The notes under the pieces are model-generated. The model saw only the letters and a list, made by a program, of their open reading frames with translations, made no database searches and was not told the origin of the DNA. Made by a program: the position numbers and the translations under genes. Positions 7,319 to 14,784 of a DNA stretch of 17,117 nucleotides are shown here, one piece after another. How positions within the stretch are numbered: position 1 is the stretch's first letter; every line of letters begins with the position of its first letter. Origin of the DNA: Bacilli bacterium (lineage in GTDB: Bacteria; Bacillota_I; Bacilli_A; RF39; UBA660); assembly GCA_028703035.1 (NCBI GenBank), contig JAQVNR010000013.1, positions 1 through 17,117 on the forward strand, read 5' to 3'.

Positions 7319-9481
7319 ATGAGTTATATTAAAGGAAAATATCGAAAAGCAATTTATGAAACAGATGCTGGCTATAAAGTTGGCCTTTTTAGGGTTTATG
7401 AAACAGATGACAAAGATATTCAAATTAATAAAACTATAACTTTCATTGGATATTTTGATGAACTACTTACTAATGCAACATATATCTTTCATGGAAAATA
7501 TATTTCTCATGATAGATATGGTCGGCAATTTCAAACAACAAGCTATGAGAAAGTAAAACCCGAAGAAAAAGAAGCAATAATTGAATTTTTAACTAGTAGC
7601 TTTGTCAAAGGTTGCGGTATTAAAACTGCCGAAAAATTAGTTAATCTTTTTGGTAAGGATACTCTTGCTAAAATAAAAGAAAATGAAAGCAACCTTTTAC
7701 TAGTTCCTAATTTATCAGCTAGAACTGCTAAAAGCATCTATAACTCAGTTATTAAATATTATGAAACAGATGAATATATTGTTTATTTACAAAACTTAGG
7801 TTTTACAATTAAAGAAACAATGAAATTAATCAAAACTTATGATAAAGATATTAAAAAAGTAGTTGAAGAAAATATATACATATTAACTGATTTAATTGAA
7901 TTTAAAAAGTTAGATCAAATATTTTTATTAAATAATAAGCTTGATGATGAAAGAAGAGTCGAAGCAACTATTATCGAATCTATGAAAAGTTTATCTTTTC
8001 AAAATGGTGATATTTATTTAGATAAAATAGATATCGTAGAGCACTTAGCTAATCATTATCAAATATATATTGTAATTGATGAAATTCTTAAAAAATTATA
8101 TTTAAATAAAAAAATAATAATTACTAATGATGATTATTATTTAATAGATGAATATTTAGATGAAGTAAATAATGCTGATGTGATAAAAAAATTAATTAAT
8201 AAACCGATTTTAAAAATTAAACCAATTGAAGATTATTTTATTAAATTAAATAAAGAATTAAAAATAACTTATAATGATGAGCAAAAGCTTGCTATTAAAA
8301 GAGCCTTAGAAAACAACATTTCTATTATTACTGGAGGACCTGGAACCGGTAAAACAACAATTATTAAAGGAATTATTAAAATATATGGTTGGCTTAATAA
8401 TTTAAGTGATAAAAGTATTCATAAAGACGTTTTACTTCTTGCCCCAACTGGAAGAGCCGCTAAAAGAATGAGTGAAACAACAAATTTACCAGCTAGTACG
8501 ATTCATCGGTTTTTAAAATGGGATAAAGAAAGAAACATTTTTGGTATTAATGAATTTAATAAACTTTATTATAAATTAATTATCATTGATGAAACATCAA
8601 TGATTGATAATCACTTATTATCAGCATTATTTAAAGGCCTTGATTTAAGAACGCAAATTGTCTTTGTCGGAGATGAATATCAACTTCCAAGTGTTGGACC
8701 TGGTCTTGTTTTAAATGATATAATTAACAGTGATGCAATCACCCATACTAGACTGGAAAATATTTATCGTCAAAGTGAAAATTCATATATACCAGTTTTA
8801 GCTAAGGAGATAAAGCAAGTAAATATAGATGAAGATTTACTAATTAAAAGAGATGATTATAACTTTATAGAAGTAGCAAATAGTGAGGTAAAAAATATTA
8901 TTAAACAAATTATTACCAAAGGTTTAGAAAAAGGTTTAAATGAGACTAATTTTCAAGTACTAGCCCCAATGTATAAAGGTGAAAATGGTATTGATAATTT
9001 AAATATCTTACTTCAAAATTTATATAATCCTTTCAAAGCTAATAAATATGAGATATCTTATTTTGGAGTTATATTTAGAGAAGGAGATAAAGTCTTAAAC
9101 TTAGTTAATGATCTTGATTTAAATATTTATAATGGTGATATTGGTTATATTAAAGAAGTTAATAAAAATAGTAAAACTGATATATTAGTTATAGATTATG
9201 AAAACAATCTAGTATCATATAAAAAAGAATCTTTAAATACAATTACTCATGCATATGCAATAAGTATTCATAAGAGTCAAGGTAGTGAGTTTGAACATGT
9301 AATAATTCCTATTACATTTGGATATAGTCGAATGTTATTTAATAAATTATTATATACAGGGGTTTCAAGAGCTAAAAAAAGCTTAATTTTAGTTGGTAAT
9401 AGTAGGGCTTTTGCTACATCAATTACCAATAACTATAGTGAGATTAGAAAAACTTCTTTAAAACGCAGAATCTTAGAATAA
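7319..9481 (+). CDS. recD2: RecD2-type superfamily 1B DNA helicase
   Basis: RecD2 is a 5'-3' ATP-dependent DNA helicase of the RecD family that works without RecBC and acts in genome maintenance. The 720-residue length fits the family. It starts with an OB-like region (1-80), then helix-hairpin-helix repeats at about 95-140 (VKGCGIKTAEKLVNLFG, LLVPNLSARTAKSI). Helicase motifs follow: Walker A GGPGTGKT at 339-346, Walker B IIIDETSMID at 421-430 with D424/E425, motif III VGDEYQLPSVGPG from 450, and the C-terminal IHKSQGSEF (650-658) and YTGVSRAKKSL (679-689). The start is supported by the typical opening MxxIKGxYRKxIYE. There is no ribosome binding site; the promoter position suggests leaderless translation. 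It may be co-transcribed with the small gene 45 bases downstream. Confidence 0.95.
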   Translation: MSYIKGKYRKAIYETDAGYKVGLFRVYETDDKDIQINKTITFIGYFDELLTNATYIFHGKYISHDRYGRQFQTTSYEKVKPEEKEAIIEFLTSSFVKGCGIKTAEKLVNLFGKDTLAKIKENESNLLLVPNLSARTAKSIYNSVIKYYETDEYIVYLQNLGFTIKETMKLIKTYDKDIKKVVEENIYILTDLIEFKKLDQIFLLNNKLDDERRVEATIIESMKSLSFQNGDIYLDKIDIVEHLANHYQIYIVIDEILKKLYLNKKIIITNDDYYLIDEYLDEVNNADVIKKLINKPILKIKPIEDYFIKLNKELKITYNDEQKLAIKRALENNISIITGGPGTGKTTIIKGIIKIYGWLNNLSDKSIHKDVLLLAPTGRAAKRMSETTNLPASTIHRFLKWDKERNIFGINEFNKLYYKLIIIDETSMIDNHLLSALFKGLDLRTQIVFVGDEYQLPSVGPGLVLNDIINSDAITHTRLENIYRQSENSYIPVLAKEIKQVNIDEDLLIKRDDYNFIEVANSEVKNIIKQIITKGLEKGLNETNFQVLAPMYKGENGIDNLNILLQNLYNPFKANKYEISYFGVIFREGDKVLNLVNDLDLNIYNGDIGYIKEVNKNSKTDILVIDYENNLVSYKKESLNTITHAYAISIHKSQGSEFEHVIIPITFGYSRMLFNKLLYTGVSRAKKSLILVGNSRAFATSITNNYSEIRKTSLKRRILE

Positions 9482-9526
9482 TTTAAAAAATGCTGGTTAA
9501 AATATTACTAAGGAGCTGAAATTTTT

Positions 9527-9679
9527 ATGAAAACGTTTTCTAATGTAATGATGTTTGCTGCAGGAGCTTGTGCAGGAGTAGGGGCATACCTAGGATATGA
9601 ATCTTTATCCAAAAATAAGTATCAAGTTAAAAAGAAGATAAATAATACAATTGACCATATGCAAAGCACAATGAAATAA
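9527..9679 (+). CDS. 50-residue glycine-rich membrane peptide
   Basis: A small gene with a clear ribosome binding site (AAGGAGC at 9510-9516) encodes 50 residues. It begins MKTFSNVMMFAAGACAGVGA, a single hydrophobic segment with alternating Gly/Ala that resembles a glycine-zipper helix. A short basic tail (KNKYQVKKKINN) follows. The architecture recalls small YtxH-type envelope proteins, but I cannot assign a family. It is followed immediately by a terminator, and with no promoter visible in front it is probably the last gene of the recD2 transcript. Confidence 0.7.
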   Translation: MKTFSNVMMFAAGACAGVGAYLGYESLSKNKYQVKKKINNTIDHMQSTMK

Positions 9680-9703
9680 GAAGTGTATAAAACTTCTTTT
9701 TTT
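9678..9703 (+). terminator. Terminator after the small membrane peptide gene
   Basis: AAGAAGT at 9678-9684 and ACTTCTT at 9692-9698 form a 7-base-pair stem with a 7-base loop and continue into a T-run ending at 9703. It overlaps the stop codon of the 50-residue gene. Confidence 0.8.
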
Positions 9704-9711
9704 GATGAAAA

Positions 9712-9717
9712 TATAAT
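9712..9717 (+). promoter_or_regulatory. -10 element abutting the AI-2E permease start codon
   Basis: A perfect TATAAT directly touches the ATG at 9718. It is the only promoter-like element between the terminator and the gene, but it would place the transcription start about seven bases inside the reading frame. It is either fortuitous or a sign that the true start is different. Confidence 0.3.
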
Positions 9718-10707
9718 ATGAAACAAATTAAAACTAAAAAATTATTAAATATATTATTATTTTTGGCTAATATTTTAATATTAATTATAATTATTAAAGA
9801 ATTTAAAATATTAAATTTTTGTCATATTATTTTAACTTTAATATCACCACTTTTTATTGGTTATGGGATAGCATGGTTAATAAAACCAGTAATGTTTTAT
9901 TTTAATCAATATTTTAAAACAATTACAAGTACAATTATAACTTATACATTACTGGTTTTATTACTTGCTTTAATAACTTATTTATCAGTTCCGGTAATTA
10001 TTAATGAGATTAAAATTCTTATTCCTGAACTTTCTTTAATGTATAAAAAAATCAATCCCGATATTTTAAATATTGATTTTACTAAAGTAATTACTTTAGT
10101 AAATAAATTTAGTATTAATATTAAAGATTCAGTCTTAACTATTTTTTATTCACTTTTTATTAGTTTTTTCTTTTTAACTAATCATCAAGAAGTTAGTAAG
10201 TTTTTAGGAAAACATGCTCCTAATAATCTAATATATCAGCTTAGTACTAATTTAAGAGCTTTTGTTAGAGGGACTATCCTTAATACAATAATTTTGTTTT
10301 TTTTAGCACTTATTTCCTTTTTAATAGCAGATCTTCCATATGCTTTCTTATTTGCGACAATTATATCTATTACTAATATAATCCCCTATATAGGGCCTTA
10401 TATAGGCGGAGTACCCTCAGTGATAGTTGCTTTTAATGTTAGTCATTCTTTAGGGATAACGATTCTAATAATTATTATCGGACTACAAATAGTTGAAAGT
10501 TCATTCATTCATCCATTTATAATGAGTAAAGCAATAAAAATAAATCCTATTCTAATAATTATTAGTTTAATTATCTTTAGTTATTTCTTTGGCATAGTTG
10601 GAATGATTTTATCAACACCAATAGTTTGTGTTATAAAAACTCTTTATTTATACAACAAAGAGTTTAAAGTAATTAATTTGCAAGTTCCCGGTAAATGGTT
10701 TTATTAA
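9718..10707 (+). CDS. AI-2E family transporter (permease)
   Basis: This 329-residue multi-pass membrane protein belongs to the AI-2E family, which includes TqsA and sodium/proton-type exporters; the actual substrate varies and is unknown here. Hydrophobic segments lie at about residues 10-28, 36-55, 70-90, 137-155 and across the C-terminal half. The family-typical segment ISITNIIPYIGPYIGGVPSV (about 216-235) and a GIVGMILSTPI segment (about 294-304) are clear. The start is uncertain: there is no ribosome binding site, and TATAAT adjoins the ATG. Its last 35 bases overlap the converging transglutaminase-like gene, with no terminator visible between them. Confidence 0.88.
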   Translation: MKQIKTKKLLNILLFLANILILIIIIKEFKILNFCHIILTLISPLFIGYGIAWLIKPVMFYFNQYFKTITSTIITYTLLVLLLALITYLSVPVIINEIKILIPELSLMYKKINPDILNIDFTKVITLVNKFSINIKDSVLTIFYSLFISFFFLTNHQEVSKFLGKHAPNNLIYQLSTNLRAFVRGTILNTIILFFLALISFLIADLPYAFLFATIISITNIIPYIGPYIGGVPSVIVAFNVSHSLGITILIIIIGLQIVESSFIHPFIMSKAIKINPILIIISLIIFSYFFGIVGMILSTPIVCVIKTLYLYNKEFKVINLQVPGKWFY

Positions 10708-11581
10708 AGTCATGATCAGTTATTTCATAACTTTCTAAAGTTAAGGTATCAATTAAATAAAACTTATGAAGAAGAGTATCAATAGATCTATCCTCACTTA
10801 CTGGATCATCCCAAGTCAAATCTAAATGAAGCCATGTATCATTAATATAAACTGCATTCCAAACATGAGATTCTGATGCAATTTTAAAGTTAGGAACATT
10901 CCACCTATTTAAAAATAAAGCTATTGCATCAGCATATCCTCCACATATTCCATAATTTTCTATTAAGGGGCCATAAGCTATATTAGATTTATATTTTATA
11001 ATGCCATTAAGGCGATTTTCATCATATTTAGTATGATTTATTATATAATCATGAATTGTTAAAATTTTATCTTCAAGCTCCATATCACTAGTAATCTCAC
11101 TAGCTATTATTTTATCTATCTTCTTATTAATAATATTTATTTCATCTGGTGAATATAACTTACTTACTTTAATTGTTACCTCACCTGTTTCATCATAAAC
11201 AACTTTGATATTATCAAAGTTATTAAAAGGTGAAACAAAGTTATTTATATGAGTTAAAAGACTATTATCTGATGAAAAAGAATGAACATCATTTAAACAT
11301 TCAAGATACTCAGGTGGGCAATAAAAAGTAAATGTTTCATAGCCACTATTTAAAGAAGAATAAAATATATCTTTTAAATCTTGACGGCTATAGGGAATAT
11401 AATCAATACTTTCTTTAACAAAATCAAAACCGTTATTTTTATAATGACTATTTACTTTACTTATAATAACAGTGGGTTCTTTTCGCAAAACTTGAGCAAA
11501 TTTATCTGTTATATCATCAAGTTTAAAAATCAAAGTCCCTAAACCTATCAAAAATAAAATTAAAATAATTGTTTTTTTCAT
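10673..11581 (-). CDS. Membrane-tethered transglutaminase-like protein
   Basis: This 302-residue protein has an N-terminal signal anchor (about residues 4-19) and a C-terminal transglutaminase-like (cysteine-protease fold) domain. The catalytic triad is visible: C213 in ENYGICGGYADAIALFL, H239 in ASESHVWNAVY and D254 in WLHLDLTWDDP. Bacterial proteins of this type are usually extracellular or wall-associated peptidases or cross-linkers, and the substrate is unknown. HDYIINHTKYD at about 177-187 is a common feature just before the core. GGTGAG lies 5-10 bases upstream of the ATG. The gene runs convergent to the AI-2E permease and overlaps its 3' end by 35 bases. It lies 52 bases downstream of rpsT on the same strand, behind that gene's terminator. 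Confidence 0.87.
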   Translation of the reverse strand: MKKTIILILFLIGLGTLIFKLDDITDKFAQVLRKEPTVIISKVNSHYKNNGFDFVKESIDYIPYSRQDLKDIFYSSLNSGYETFTFYCPPEYLECLNDVHSFSSDNSLLTHINNFVSPFNNFDNIKVVYDETGEVTIKVSKLYSPDEINIINKKIDKIIASEITSDMELEDKILTIHDYIINHTKYDENRLNGIIKYKSNIAYGPLIENYGICGGYADAIALFLNRWNVPNFKIASESHVWNAVYINDTWLHLDLTWDDPVSEDRSIDTLLHKFYLIDTLTLESYEITDHDFNKTIYRELAN

Positions 11582-11615
11582 CTAGACTCACCATGATTAT
11601 CATAACCTAAAAATA

Positions 11616-11645
11616 GAAAAAAAGAAACGGTTTCTACATTTCTTT
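11616..11645 (-). terminator. Terminator of rpsT
   Basis: Read on the minus strand, AAAGAAA pairs with TTTCTTT (plus positions 11639-11645 and 11621-11627) and runs into a T-tract (11617-11623 as A on plus). It contains the rpsT stop codon. The stem is AT-rich, so strength is moderate. Confidence 0.6.
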
Positions 11646-11894
11646 GACGATTTTATTTAATCTAGCTTTTTTTCGATCAGCAGAATTTTGTTTAATTATA
11701 CCTTTACTTACTCCTTTATCGATATTAGATATAGTTGTTTTTAACTCAGTAGTTGCAAGTATTCTGTTTTTATCTTTAACTGCTTTTTCAATTTTTTTAA
11801 TTGAGTTTTTAATTCTAGAAGTGTAAACAGTATTTCCAATAGCTATTTCTTTATTTGTTTTAACACTTTTCTTAGCACTTTTAATATTAGGCAT
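11634..11894 (-). CDS. rpsT: 30S ribosomal protein S20
   Basis: S20 binds 16S rRNA early in 30S subunit assembly. The 86 residues match the family length. The opening MPNIKSAKKSVKTNKEI, the lysine-rich helices and the ending IIKQNSADRKKARLNKIV are diagnostic. AAGGAAAGGAGC lies just upstream of the ATG on the minus strand, and a near-consensus promoter lies about 30-60 bases upstream. It is divergently oriented to the surface-protein locus. Confidence 0.97.
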   Translation of the reverse strand: MPNIKSAKKSVKTNKEIAIGNTVYTSRIKNSIKKIEKAVKDKNRILATTELKTTISNIDKGVSKGIIKQNSADRKKARLNKIVKEM

Positions 11895-11925
11895 AGATAT
11901 GCTCCTTTCCTTAAATTACTTATAA

Positions 11926-11954
11926 ATTGTACCAATAGTTTTGATAAAAATCAA
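11926..11954 (-). promoter_or_regulatory. rpsT promoter
   Basis: On the minus strand, TTGATT (plus 11949-11954), a 17-base spacer and TACAAT (plus 11926-11931), with TGG before the -10 box. Its -35 box lies only eight bases from the -35 box of the divergent promoter at 11963. Confidence 0.8.
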
Positions 11955-11962
11955 GTTAGATG

Positions 11963-11992
11963 TTGCAATTGAGGCATGTTTAATGATAGAAT
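11963..11992 (+). promoter_or_regulatory. Promoter of surface-protein cassette copy 1
   Basis: TTGCAA at 11963-11968, an 18-base spacer and TAGAAT at 11987-11992 with a TGA extension. The same element recurs at 15067-15096 in copy 2, which supports it being functional. Transcription would start near 11999. Confidence 0.78.
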
Positions 11993-12023
11993 AAGGTTTA
12001 GATAGTGGAAAGAGGAAATATAC

Positions 12024-12581
12024 ATGTATATCAAAAAACATTTGCACAAACGTTTATGGTTTTCAGTTATTAGTGTTGTTGTTATAACTTTAGGCATAAT
12101 AGGTTCATCTTATGCACTTTTTATGGATGTTAAAACTGATGTTAATGCTCAATTTTTAACTGTCGGTGACTTGCAAATAACTTATACTCTTGGAGATACC
12201 ATTACTATTGAAAGTTTAGATCCGATGACTGATGAGGATGCATCAGAATTAACAGACAATATTTATACATTTACTATTCTAAATGAAGGGACTGTTCCTT
12301 ATACATATACTATATCACTTATTAATAATGAAGAATATTTAGATGAAACACTCTTAAATCCAAGTTTTATAAGATATGATTTTAATGGTGTTGGAGCAAG
12401 AACTCTAAGTGATGCTGTTGATAGAGAAATATTTAAAGGTAACTTAGCTGTTGGTCAAGAAAAAACATTTACTTTAAGATTATGGGTTGGGGGACCCTAT
12501 ATAACTGGTATGCCAAATGAAACTTTAGGAAGTGGAATCCACTTAAAAATAGATGTTGATGGTAAAGCAGGAATATCATAA
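12024..12581 (+). CDS. TasA/CalY-like secreted protein
   Basis: This 185-residue protein has a short basic N-terminus, a hydrophobic helix at 11-31 and the motif GSSYALFMDVKTD (27-39). That resembles the SipW-dependent signal and mature start of the TasA/CalY (camelysin) family of matrix-fibre proteins. The rest is predicted beta-rich: ITIESLDPMTDEDASE, YTFTILNEGTVPYTYTISL and a late VDGKAG, all reminiscent of the TasA beta-sandwich. It has no LPxTG, pilin or lipobox motif. The ribosome binding site is AAAGAGGAA. It is the first gene of the cassette, followed at 26 bases by a coiled-coil gene and then the large surface protein, so an exported fibre or anchor role is the most likely. No dedicated signal peptidase is in the window. 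A decayed copy lies at 15128-15372. Confidence 0.72.
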   Translation: MYIKKHLHKRLWFSVISVVVITLGIIGSSYALFMDVKTDVNAQFLTVGDLQITYTLGDTITIESLDPMTDEDASELTDNIYTFTILNEGTVPYTYTISLINNEEYLDETLLNPSFIRYDFNGVGARTLSDAVDREIFKGNLAVGQEKTFTLRLWVGGPYITGMPNETLGSGIHLKIDVDGKAGIS

Positions 12582-12607
12582 TAAAGAATAAAAAGGAGAA
12601 TGGAAAA

Positions 12608-13033
12608 ATGGAACACGATATCTTATTTGAAAATGAAGAAGAAAAAAGCGCTACTGAAAGAGTACTAGCAGGAGTAAGAATTAAATCACTTAGTAAAGAA
12701 CTTGATTTACTTGTTAGTGAAGTAATTAAAATAAGTAATAACTTAGATAATTTACTTGAAGAAAATAAACTAGGACCAAGATACTTAGAAAGATTAGGAA
12801 CACTTGAAAATTTAACTCCAGTTCATTTAGATGATGATCTTACTAATGTTGATTTTAGAGTAAAAGAAATAATTGAAGATTTAATCAAAAGAATAAATAC
12901 TAGAATAAATCTTGTTAAAAATAATGAAATATTAATAAAAGAATTAAGAGAAACTTATTCTTTTGATGAAGATAAGATACTTGAAGATATTAAAATAGCT
13001 AGATTAAAAAAAGTTGATTTTATTGAAGAATAA
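12608..13033 (+). CDS. Coiled-coil protein, cytoplasmic, function unknown
   Basis: I recognise no family for this 141-residue protein. It has no signal peptide or membrane segment and is highly charged (Glu, Asp, Lys). Heptad-like stretches occur at about 24-54 (KSLSKELDLLVSEVIKISNN) and 82-120 (VKEIIEDLIKRINTRINLVK), predicting helices and probable oligomerisation. AAGGAG lies 11 bases before the ATG. It sits between two exported proteins (26 bases after one, 20 before the next), so it could be a chaperone, regulator or assembly factor for them. Only its last 25 or so codons survive in the second cassette copy (15374-15446), so it is not needed twice. Confidence 0.7.
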   Translation: MEHDILFENEEEKSATERVLAGVRIKSLSKELDLLVSEVIKISNNLDNLLEENKLGPRYLERLGTLENLTPVHLDDDLTNVDFRVKEIIEDLIKRINTRINLVKNNEILIKELRETYSFDEDKILEDIKIARLKKVDFIEE

Positions 13034-13053
13034 AAAATAAGAAAGAGGTAATT

Positions 13054-14663
13054 ATGAAACAATTAAAAATAATAAATAAATTATTAATTGGACTTATAGT
13101 AATTCTCATTTTCTTTTTCTTAGTAGGAATTACTTATTCTTACTTTTTAGCAGACATAATAGATTCTGAAACTGAAACAACTTTAACAAGTGAGTCAGGA
13201 CGTCTTGATATTAAATATAATGGTGGATCAATAATAAATGAATCAGGCTTTGCTCCATCAAGCGTGCCATTTGCTACTAAAGAATTCTCTTTAAAAGCAA
13301 ACTCTAATATTAAAGATGCTTTAATGGGTTACCGGATATTTCTTATTATTGATAAAAATACTTTTTCAACAGGAGCAATTAGTTATACATTAACAAGTAC
13401 TACAAGCGGTAATGGACAACCACTTCAATCAACGGAAGACTATAAAAGCTTATATACTTTTAGCGGTTACTTGGGAACAGGCTACTTTGAAGGACTAGCA
13501 ATTGATGCTATTCACACATATGAATTAAAACTATATTTTTTAGATACTGATACAAATCAAACTGCTGATATGGAAAAGTCAATTAAAACTCACGTTGAAG
13601 TTGAAAATTATATTGATCCGTGTAATTACCAAGAATGTCCAGGTTTAGGTGAAGCAATCTTAGCCCAAGAAGCTGATGGAGAAGTTGACGGAGCAACCGT
13701 AATTGAAACTAAAGACACCCCAGATTTCGACGAAATCAATGGCGAAAGTGGACTTTACGCAGCTGAGGATAATTATACTGTTAACGGACATAAATCTTAT
13801 TACTATCGGGGTCTAAAAGATGAACTAAATAATAATTTAATCTGGGGAGGTTTTCAGTGGAAGATAGTTAGAATTAATGGCGATGGTTCTGTAAGACTAG
13901 TCTATAATGGAACTGAGCTTCAGTTTAATAAAAACGGAACAGTAAATACAACAGGAACAAACACGCAAATAGGAACCTCTGTATTTAATGAAACAAATTG
14001 TGATGATGCTAAATATGTTGGCTATATGTATGGTGGAGCAAATGGAAGTGCTTCTACCTCAAGAAATGGGAGTATACCTACAGCTGCTACATTTAATCAG
14101 ACATCAAATACAATCAAAGATGTACTTGATAACTGGTATAAGACTAACATAGCTGATAGACCTTTTGAGTTTGACGTAGCAAATAATTTATTTTGTAATG
14201 ACCGCCGGCTTCAGAGTGAAGTAGGTGGGTCCTCAACCGGAGAAGGACATGGAAAAAGCGTTACAATTTATGCTCCAGCTTATCGTTTAGAAAAATCAAA
14301 CACCAACCTTATCATGTGGTCCAGAAAATGACCAGTTTACAACTTCTAGTGATACCCTAGGTAATAGAGATTTAACATACCCAGTAGGCTTATTAACCGC
14401 CGATGAGGCAGCCATGGCAGGGTTAGTTTATGATCAAGAAAATAGCGCCAATTATTTATATACAAACCAATATTGGTGGTCGCTTTCGCCCATCGCCATG
14501 TACTCAAATCGCTATGCGTACGTGTATTACGTGAATTCGTACGGAGGGCTGGACTCCAACATCGTCGCCGCCACCTACGGGCGTGCGGCCGGCAGTTTCC
14601 CTCGACTCTGATATCCAAGTAACTGGTGTAGGTAGTGCAACTGATCCATTTAGAGCTTATTGA
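13054..14663 (+). pseudogene. Surface protein with variable C-terminal domain, two frameshifts (copy 1)
   Basis: Paralogue of the intact gene at 15467. The first frame runs 425 codons (13054-14331): N-terminal membrane anchor (9-28, then TYSYFLAD), a TasA-like beta region to about 190, a linker with YIDPCNYQECPGLG, and the start of the C-terminal domain (NLIWGGFQWKIVRINGDGSV). It is then broken by one extra A in the run A5 at 14291-14295; with four A the frame continues as YRLENQTPTLSCGPENDQ, matching the paralogue. A second extra base, one G in GGG at 14579-14581, shifts the frame again before VRPAVSLDSD. With both corrected the gene ends at TGA 14661-14663. The truncated product would still be exported but lack the binding face. 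The A-run could be phase-variable, or an assembly error. AAGAGG precedes the ATG. Confidence 0.85.
14492..14608 (+). other. DGR-like variable region, copy 1
   Basis: A 91-base hypervariable core (14492-14582) is followed by the invariant GC-rich 26-mer 14583-14608 (GTGCGGCC...CGACTC), which would be the initiation of mutagenic homing site. It begins after TGGTGGTCGCTTTCGCCC. GC is about 55% by hand count, far above its surroundings. Against copy 2 it differs at about 33 of 90 aligned bases. It carries one extra G that breaks the frame. Confidence 0.65.
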
Positions 14664-14724
14664 TAAATAAAAATGGAGCTTTTCCAGTTAACTGTGTCTG
14701 AAGAGAAAATTCTAATAAAAATTT

Positions 14725-14760
14725 AAATGTACTTAATTAAAAAAGTTAAGTGCATTTTTA
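14725..14760 (+). terminator. Terminator of surface-protein cassette copy 1
   Basis: AAATGTACTTAA at 14725-14736 pairs with TTAAGTGCATTT at 14746-14757 with one mismatch, around a 9-base loop, then T-rich sequence. The 5' arm is repeated at the window's end (from 17103), where the 3' arm is cut off. Confidence 0.7.
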
Positions 14761-14784
14761 ATTGCATTTGAAGGAGAGGATTAT

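Larger units (their letters stand above)
11957..14739 (+). repeat. Copy 1 of the duplicated surface-protein cassette
   Basis: This direct repeat matches 15061-17117. The match starts at TAGATGTTGCAATTGA in both copies, 30 bases or fewer upstream of the promoters, and continues past the 3' ends of the surface-protein genes through at least 127 identical bases (14613-14739 against 16991-17117), where the window stops. Copy 1 retains intact TasA-like and coiled-coil genes but a frameshifted surface-protein gene. The pair differs by a large internal deletion in copy 2. Confidence 0.88.

Noticed and set aside
13054..13160. Type IV prepilin or sortase-anchored protein
   Set aside because: The N-terminus has no prepilin cleavage motif (Gly followed by a hydrophobic run with Glu at +5), and the C-terminus ends DPFRAY without an LPxTG motif or a trailing membrane segment.
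14346..14618. 90-codon minus-strand open frame across the copy 1 variable region
   Set aside because: It is antisense to the surface-protein gene, has no ribosome binding site, and exists because the GC-rich variable island lacks stops. A similar frame appears at 16827-17027.
14291..14663. Programmed ribosomal frameshifting in copy 1
   Set aside because: Two separate extra bases at unrelated sites would have to be bypassed, and no slippery heptamer plus pseudoknot is evident. The intact paralogue needs none.
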